Positions 59,180 through 64,000 of a DNA stretch of 64,000 bases are shown here, one piece after another. Position 1 is the stretch's first letter. Each line of letters opens with the position of its first letter. The notes below the pieces were generated by a model. That model was not told the DNA's origin. It did not search any database and saw only the letters and a list, made by a program, of their open reading frames with translations. A program made the translations under genes and the position numbers. Origin of the DNA: Halolamina pelagica (lineage in GTDB: Archaea; Halobacteriota; Halobacteria; Halobacteriales; Haloferacaceae); assembly GCF_900115675.1 (NCBI RefSeq), contig NZ_FOXI01000001.1, positions 459,074 through 523,073 of the forward strand, in the 5' to 3' direction.

Positions 59180-60433
59180 CTACACGGCGACGAGAACGAG
59201 CCCACTCGCGACGACCACACCGAGGACCAGGGAGACGAGCCTCCCGAGGCGGTAGGTGCCGAGGACCCACGCCAACGCGGCCTTGAGGAACGTGTTCGCG
59301 GTTGCCGCGATCACGATCCCCGTGGTCGCGACCTGCGTCGAGATCGTCCCCTCAGCAGCGAGTTTGCTCAACGTGATCGTCATCGCGTCCACGTCCGCCA
59401 GCCCGGAGAGGAACGCCGTGGCGTAGATGCCCGACGTTCCCAACCACTCGTGTGCGGACTCGGAGACGAGGAGCACGACCGCGAAGATCGCGCCGAAGAG
59501 GAGCGCCGACCGGAGTCGGAACGGGTTCCGCAACTCGTCGGGTTGGACCGTCTCGTCGGTCCTCGTGTGCCAGTACAACGCTCCGGCAGCGACGATCCCG
59601 ACGAGCGTCATCACTCCCAGCGGGACCGCGACACGCGGGAGCAGACGCGGGTTGACGACCGCAACCTCGATGAGCGCCCTCGGGAACATCACGATGGACG
59701 CGATCACGACCGCGAACGCACAGACGTGATGCAGTCCCTCGTTCTGGGTCGCCTTCTCCGCCATCGAGACCGTCGTCGCCGTCGAGGAAACGAAGCCGCC
59801 GATGATCCCGGTCACTGCGATGCTCCGTGTCGGCCCGAGGAACCGCCCGAGCACGTACGCGACGAACCCCAGTCCGGTGACGAACACGACCATCAGCCAG
59901 ATGAACCGGGGATTGAGGCCGTAGAGCACGTCGAGTGACCGCCCCGGGAGCGCCGGCAGAACGACCAAGGCCACGAGGATGAACTTCGCGGTGGCCAGGC
60001 GTTCGGTCTCGTCGAACTGGTCGGCGAACCCGTGGATCCGCTCCTTGACCGAGAGGAGCACCGTGACGCCGCCGCCGACGATGATCGCGGTGACTGCGCC
60101 CGAATCGGAGTGCATCGCAGTCGCGCCCAGTACGGCGGTGAGCAGCGCGGCCATCAGTGTCGTCAGCCCGAGGTCCTGCTCGTGCCAGACCTTTCCGGCG
60201 TACGCGACGGTCAGCGGGACGACGAGCAGGCCGAGTGCGATCGGGAGGGCCCTCGGGAAGAAGGCCCCGACGAGCGCCCCGTAAAGCGCGAACAGGGGGA
60301 AGGTCCGACTCCCGGCGAACGTCCCTCCCGACTCGCTCTGTTCCCGTTCCAACCCCACGAGTGCGCCGAGTGTGACACCGACGAGGAGATGGAAGAGGAC
60401 CTCAGTGAGCGGATCCGTGAGTGGATCGACCAT
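59180..60433 (-). CDS. MgtC/SapB-DUF4010 family membrane protein
   Basis: A 417-aa protein with about 12 hydrophobic helices. The N-terminal third has the MgtC/SapB signature (GALVGLEREQSESGGTFAGSRTFPLFALYGALVGAFF). The rest is a DUF4010 module ending GIYATAFLSGLADVDAMTITLSKLA and VIAATANTFLKAALAW. The transported ion or role is unknown; relatives are tied to magnesium or potassium stress. A GTG-ATG pair begins the frame, and the ATG 60431-60433 is used. It is convergent with moaC. Confidence 0.87.
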   Translation of the reverse strand: MVDPLTDPLTEVLFHLLVGVTLGALVGLEREQSESGGTFAGSRTFPLFALYGALVGAFFPRALPIALGLLVVPLTVAYAGKVWHEQDLGLTTLMAALLTAVLGATAMHSDSGAVTAIIVGGGVTVLLSVKERIHGFADQFDETERLATAKFILVALVVLPALPGRSLDVLYGLNPRFIWLMVVFVTGLGFVAYVLGRFLGPTRSIAVTGIIGGFVSSTATTVSMAEKATQNEGLHHVCAFAVVIASIVMFPRALIEVAVVNPRLLPRVAVPLGVMTLVGIVAAGALYWHTRTDETVQPDELRNPFRLRSALLFGAIFAVVLLVSESAHEWLGTSGIYATAFLSGLADVDAMTITLSKLAAEGTISTQVATTGIVIAATANTFLKAALAWVLGTYRLGRLVSLVLGVVVASGLVLVAV

Positions 60434-60561
60434 CACTTGGAGGGTCGAGCAGGCACAACGTCAAACTACGGGAAAGAGAGTGCCACGGACGAACGCTTCG
60501 GCCGTCGGGGCGCACGTCGGCGTCCAGCATCGTCCTGAACGGGGTAACGGGGCTCCGGTGG

Positions 60562-61704
60562 TCAGGCCTCGCCGGCCTCGGCGTCGACGGCCGGCCGTTC
60601 GACCTCGGCAGCCTTCGAACGCGCCTTCGAGACCACCGCCGGCGGCGCTTCGAACTCGAGCACGACCTGCTCCTCGCCGTAACTCTCCTCGTGGACGTTG
60701 CCGTTGTCGTGGATCCACGAGACGACGCTCATCGCCTCGTCGCTGACCGGGAGCAGGAGGCGCTCCCGCTCCCAGTCGGGCAGTTCGCGCTCGACGCGGT
60801 CGCGGAGGGCGTCGACGTGCTCGCCGGTCTTGCCCGAAACGACCACGGGGTTGGGGGCGAGCGCCGAGAGCGCGCGCTTCCGGCGCTCGATCTCGGGGTC
60901 GGTCAGCTTGTCCGCCTTGTTGAACACCGTGACGATCGGCGCCTCGTTGCGGTCGCCGAGCGTGTCGTGGGAGGTCACCAGCTTCTGTCGCATCTCCTCG
61001 ACCGGCTCGGAGGCGTCGACGACCAGCAGCACGAGGTCGGCGTGGTACACCGAGTCCAGCGTGGACTTGAACGACTCCACCAGCCAGTGGGGGAGGTCCG
61101 AGACGAACCCGACGGTGTCGGTCAGCAGCACCTCCCGGGTGCCGGTGTCGGCCTTCCGGGTGGTGGTGCCGAGCGTGGTGAACAGCCGGTCCTCGGACTC
61201 GGCGGTCGCGTCGAGGTCCGGGTGGCGGTCCTCGTTCTCGTCGACGTCGAGTTCGCTCGCGAGCCGGCGGAGCAGCGTCGACTTCCCGGCGTTGGTGTAG
61301 CCCGCCAGCGCGACGAGGTCGAACCCCTGATCGCGGCGCTGGGACCGGCGCTTCTCCTCCTTCTCGGCGATCTGGTCGAGCTCCTCGGAGATCCGGGAGA
61401 TCTGGTTCTTGATGTCCTGTTCGCGGGACTCGTCGTACTCGCCGAGCCCCATGAACCCGGGGCGCTCGTCGCGCTTGGCGAGGCTGGCTTTGGCCTCGGC
61501 CCGCGGGAGTTCGTAGCGCAGTTCCGCGAGTTCGACCTGGAGCTGGGCCTTGCGCGTCTGGGCGCGCTGGCCGAACACCTCGAGGATGAGGGTGAAGCGG
61601 TCGAGCACGTCGACGCCCTCGGGGAGCTTCTGGCCCACGTTGTACGTCTGGAACGGGCCCATCTCGTTGTCGACGACGACGGTGTCGGCGCCGGTTTCCC
61701 GCAC
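60562..61704 (-). CDS. hflX: HflX-type ribosome-associated GTPase (start uncertain)
   Basis: 380 aa from GTG 61702-61704, but recognisable HflX sequence continues upstream in the same frame to about 61878, without an ATG, GTG or TTG before the stop at 61894-61896. Visible parts are the HflX N-domain end (GPFQTYNVGQKLPEGVDVLDRFTLILEVFGQRAQT), a coiled segment, and the G domain with P-loop GYTNAGKST, DTVGF, NKAD and a C-terminal domain. It splits or rescues stalled ribosomes in other organisms. Either a non-standard start codon is used or a frameshift or sequencing error affects the first codons. Confidence 0.85.
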   Translation of the reverse strand: MRETGADTVVVDNEMGPFQTYNVGQKLPEGVDVLDRFTLILEVFGQRAQTRKAQLQVELAELRYELPRAEAKASLAKRDERPGFMGLGEYDESREQDIKNQISRISEELDQIAEKEEKRRSQRRDQGFDLVALAGYTNAGKSTLLRRLASELDVDENEDRHPDLDATAESEDRLFTTLGTTTRKADTGTREVLLTDTVGFVSDLPHWLVESFKSTLDSVYHADLVLLVVDASEPVEEMRQKLVTSHDTLGDRNEAPIVTVFNKADKLTDPEIERRKRALSALAPNPVVVSGKTGEHVDALRDRVERELPDWERERLLLPVSDEAMSVVSWIHDNGNVHEESYGEEQVVLEFEAPPAVVSKARSKAAEVERPAVDAEAGEA

Positions 61705-61962
61705 GAGGGCGGCGAGTTCGTCGACCTTCCCTTCGCCGAAGTGGTAGGCGGCGTCCTGTGTGCGCCGCTGGGTGAGTTCGCCGACGACCTCGTAGCCGGC
61801 GGCGCGGGTCAGTTCCGTGATCTCCTCGAGGTCGGCCGCTCCTTCGTCGACGCGCTTGGCGACGACGGCACGATCAACAGGGATAGCTGGCTGTCACCCC
61901 GGTTTCGTCCATGGCCGACGTTGGTGATCCGTGGGCATGAATCCCGCGGTGGGTTCGACGGC

Positions 61963-62310
61963 TCACTGTCGCTCCGCCGAACTGCTCTCGGTCACGAACT
62001 CGACGATCGACTCCGTCCCCTCGAAGCCGCTGGCCATCCGCCCCACGACCTCGCCGTCCTCGAACAGCAGCAGCGTCGGCACGCTCTTGATGTCGTACTC
62101 GTCGACGAGGTCCAGATCCGTCTGAGGGTTCAGCATCGCGACCGTCGCGGTCGTCGCGCGAGCGACGTTGCCGACGATCGGCTCGATCGACTGACACAGC
62201 GTGCAGCCCTTGGTGTAGAAGTCCACGAGCACCACCTCGTGCTCGGCGACGAGGGCGTCGAGTTCGTCGCCGGTGTCGAGTCGGTGCGGTTTCGCTGAGG
62301 CTTTGCTCAT
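61963..62310 (-). CDS. Thioredoxin-family protein
   Basis: A 115-aa thioredoxin fold: VVLVDFYTKGCTLCQSIEPIVGNVA with active-site Cys36-T-L-Cys39 in place of the canonical CGPC, then VDEYDIKSVPTLLLFEDGEVVGRMASGF with the cis-Pro loop SVPT. It should reduce cytoplasmic disulfides; the altered dipeptide implies a different redox potential. A thioredoxin-reductase-like protein at 18542-19567 and a peroxiredoxin at 10392-10889 are possible partners. Confidence 0.9.
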   Translation of the reverse strand: MSKASAKPHRLDTGDELDALVAEHEVVLVDFYTKGCTLCQSIEPIVGNVARATTATVAMLNPQTDLDLVDEYDIKSVPTLLLFEDGEVVGRMASGFEGTESIVEFVTESSSAERQ

Positions 62311-62432
62311 ACTGGGTCTAGGCGCTGGAGGGGCTTACGTCCCGCGCCCGTGGCGCGCGTCGTCGACGTCCCTGAACGGCACACGTTCCGGCGTCCGGAC
62401 CTATTTACGGTGCGCGTCCCCTGATACAGTCG

Positions 62433-62744
62433 ATGAGTGAGGCCCACGCCGACACGCTGCTGCCGAACGAGCGGATGCGCGAACAGGCACTCGGGGGCGA
62501 GGTCACCCAGATCCACCGCGGGCAGGCGTACGCGGCGGAAGGGGACCGCTTCGACATCGACGGCGAGCAGTTCGAGGTCGTCGAGGTGACCGAACGCACG
62601 CTGGGCGATCTGACCGAGGAGGACGCCCGCTCGGAGGGCGCACGCGACCTCGACCACTACAAGCAGATCCTCCGGATGTCCCACGACGACTTCGAGTGGG
62701 ACGACGACAGCGAGATCGTCCGGCACCGCTTCGAACGGGTGTAA
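62433..62744 (+). CDS. ASCH-domain (PUA-like) protein
   Basis: A 103-aa protein with the ASCH pattern: ALGGEVTQIHRGQAYAAEGDRFDIDGEQFEVVEVTERTLGDLTEEDARSEGARDLDHYKQIL, ending in a V-x-x-H-R-F strand. ASCH domains bind RNA, often as coactivators or nucleases. It is a single gene divergent from the thioredoxin gene. Confidence 0.8.
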   Translation: MSEAHADTLLPNERMREQALGGEVTQIHRGQAYAAEGDRFDIDGEQFEVVEVTERTLGDLTEEDARSEGARDLDHYKQILRMSHDDFEWDDDSEIVRHRFERV

Positions 62745-62884
62745 CGCGACGGGTTCAGCCCTCTCGGCCGGTCGTACTGTCGTCGAGTTCCCCGTACCCG
62801 CGGTGCCACGTTCCGAACATCGCGACGTCGCCCTTTCCTGCGGAGAGCGGTACCCATTTCCCCGTCCGTACCGACGTCGAAACG

Positions 62885-63445
62885 ATGGGATTTCACACGT
62901 TCGACGCGGCGAACGCGGAGAACCTCGACGACGCCGCCGCCCGGTATCGGTACGTGTCGGCCGAAGAACTCGGCTGGGCGGTCGGCGCCGACGGGACCGA
63001 CGTCCTCGCTGATCTCGGCAGCGGAACGGGCTTCTACACCGACGACGTGGCGGCCACGGCCGGGACCGTGTACGGCGTCGACGTCCAGGCGGAGATGCAC
63101 GAGTACTACCGCGGGAAGGGAACGCCCGAGAACGTGGAACTCGTCACCGCCGAGGTGGCGGACCTCCCCTTCGACGAGGGGGAGCTCGACGGCGCGTTCT
63201 CGACGATGACGTTCCACGAGTTCGCGGCCGAGGACGCGATCGACGAGGTCGCCCGCGTCGTCGAAACGGGCGGCCGCGTCGCCGTCGCCGACTGGTCGGC
63301 CACGGGCGACGGCGAGGCGGGCCCGCCGGTGTCGGAGCGGTTCGGACTCGACGACGCCAAACGGCAGTTCCGGGCCGGCGGCTTCGACGTCGAGTTCGGG
63401 GCGAGTCGCTCGGAGACGTTCCTCCTCGTCGTTCGCGCGCCGTAG
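62885..63445 (+). CDS. Class I SAM-dependent methyltransferase
   Basis: A 186-aa methyltransferase. Motif I is VLADLGSGTGFYTDD, the acidic ribose-binding residue is in VYGVDVQAEM, and later motifs are VELVTAEVADLPFDEGELDGAFSTMTFHEF and a post-motif III helix with GGRVAVADWSATG. It resembles small UbiE/Coq5-like methyltransferases; the substrate is unknown. The ATG is 62885, with about 140 bases of non-coding DNA before it. Confidence 0.88.
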   Translation: MGFHTFDAANAENLDDAAARYRYVSAEELGWAVGADGTDVLADLGSGTGFYTDDVAATAGTVYGVDVQAEMHEYYRGKGTPENVELVTAEVADLPFDEGELDGAFSTMTFHEFAAEDAIDEVARVVETGGRVAVADWSATGDGEAGPPVSERFGLDDAKRQFRAGGFDVEFGASRSETFLLVVRAP

Positions 63446-63460
63446 AAAACTCCGGCCCCG

Positions 63461-64000
63461 TCAGATCAGCAGTTGGATGTCGGCTTCGGCCATGTCTTGG
63501 ATGGCGGTGGCGGCGCCGACGCCGGTGGTGACGCCGTCGTAGAAGTTCTCCTCGTCGTAGTCCATCAGGTCGATGGTCATCTGACAGGCCTGGAACTCCA
63601 CGCCCATATCGAGGGAGGTCTCGATGAGCTCCTCGATCGAGGCGGTCTCGTTGTCGTCGATCTTCTTCTCCATCATCTTCGTCGTCATGCGGTCCATCCC
63701 CGGGATCGCGCCGATCACGTTCGGAACCGGCATGTTGGGGTTACCGACCGAACTGAGCTTGAGGTCTTTCGAACGCTCCTCGTGGAGGATTTCCAGCCCC
63801 CAGAACGTGTGGAACACGGTGACCTCGTAGCCGAACGCCGCTGCCGTACTCGCGAGGATCAGCGGCGGGTACGCCATGTCCAGCGTGCCCTTCGTGGCGA
63901 TGATGGACATCTTCTTCTCGTCCTCGCCGGTCTCGGCGGCCACGTCGGCGAGTTCCTCCTCGAGCTCCTCGACGCGGGCGGCCAGTTCAGCACGCGAGGG
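63461..64000 (-). CDS. DsrE/DsrF/DrsH-like family protein (partial, runs off right edge)
   Basis: The frame is open to the window edge, with 179 residues visible and the N-terminus missing. A coiled-coil N-terminal segment (ELAARVEELEEELADVAAETGEDEKK) leads into the domain MSIIATKGTLDMAYPPLILASTAAAFGYEVTVFHTFWGLEIL, then a middle segment and EFQACQMTIDLMDYDEENFYDGVTTGVGAATAIQDMAEADIQLLI. This matches DsrE-like (DUF1641-associated) sulfur-carrier proteins. The Cys in FQACQMT is the likely sulfur-binding residue. It usually works with sulfurtransferases, none of which is visible here. Confidence 0.85.
   Translation of the reverse strand, partial: PSRAELAARVEELEEELADVAAETGEDEKKMSIIATKGTLDMAYPPLILASTAAAFGYEVTVFHTFWGLEILHEERSKDLKLSSVGNPNMPVPNVIGAIPGMDRMTTKMMEKKIDDNETASIEELIETSLDMGVEFQACQMTIDLMDYDEENFYDGVTTGVGAATAIQDMAEADIQLLI

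Noticed and set aside
1..64000. Insertion sequences
   Set aside because: No transposase domain or IS-type terminal repeats were recognised anywhere; mobile DNA is limited to the integrase island and remnants.

Overview
The window is a piece of a haloarchaeal (class Halobacteria) chromosome. The evidence is strongly GC-rich coding DNA with acidic proteins, TATA-like boxes about 25-30 bases before many start codons with few Shine-Dalgarno sites, an archaeal lipid geranylgeranyl reductase, uS10-like and Lrp/TRASH proteins, haloarchaea-only DUF families, and halophile transporters (BCCT, NhaC). The species cannot be fixed from this sequence; a Haloferacales-type genome is a guess. LAYOUT. 1-6671: a minus-strand type IV pilus/secretion operon (TadA-like ATPase, TadC-like membrane protein, DUF7287, partial DUF7288), whose ATPase has a very long acidic tail. 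6779-9062: an Lrp/TRASH regulator and an orphan PAS-GAF histidine kinase. 9063-9898: a gene-poor, remnant-like tract beside tRNA-Arg(CCT). 10016-40536: mostly core housekeeping genes (tatA, peroxiredoxin, BCCT and MFS carriers, uracil-DNA glycosylase, a J-domain membrane protein, NUDIX, uS10-like, NhaC, M20 hydrolase, lipid reductase, cysteine synthase, CobW, ArsA-type ATPase, CstA, acylphosphatase, phosphohexomutase), with tRNA-Gly(TCC) at 19634. 40732-47515: a low-GC integrated island, described below. 47668-56230: a ferritin-like gene, then an oxidative pentose (D-xylose type) degradation cluster of xacD, a UlaG-like metallo-hydrolase, a LURP-one protein, gfo6 (D-xylose dehydrogenase), xacF and xacE. 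Next to it lies an unusual HTH regulator fused to a LamG domain. 56243-64000: an RNA-ligase-like protein without the nucleotidyl lysine, nnr-moaC, a DUF4010 membrane protein, hflX, a thioredoxin, an ASCH protein, a methyltransferase and a partial DsrE-family gene. THE ISLAND. tRNA-Arg(TCG) ends at 40806. Its 3' end (40794-40810) recurs imperfectly, 14 of 17 bases, at 47499-47515, just outside a tyrosine integrase (46380-47393). Between these candidate att sites the base composition drops sharply. The island holds two broken or stand-alone integrase N-domains, a severed 5' gene fragment, and one very large gene (42144-46319, 1391 aa). Its product looks like a membrane-anchored protein with two STAND-like NTPase modules: an intact P-loop, a glycine-rich transmembrane segment, a second P-loop lacking its lysine, a GNP motif, a winged-helix-like region and about 680 uncharacterised residues. 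By context and architecture this is the best candidate for an undescribed system, possibly antiviral defence. That role is inference; no effector domain or partner gene was recognised. COOPERATION. The pentose genes would convert xylose to xylonolactone (Gfo6), xylonate (possibly the UlaG-like protein), 2-keto-3-deoxyxylonate (XacD), alpha-ketoglutarate semialdehyde (XacE) and alpha-ketoglutarate (XacF). Each gene has its own leaderless-looking promoter. No IclR-type XacR regulator is present in the window.
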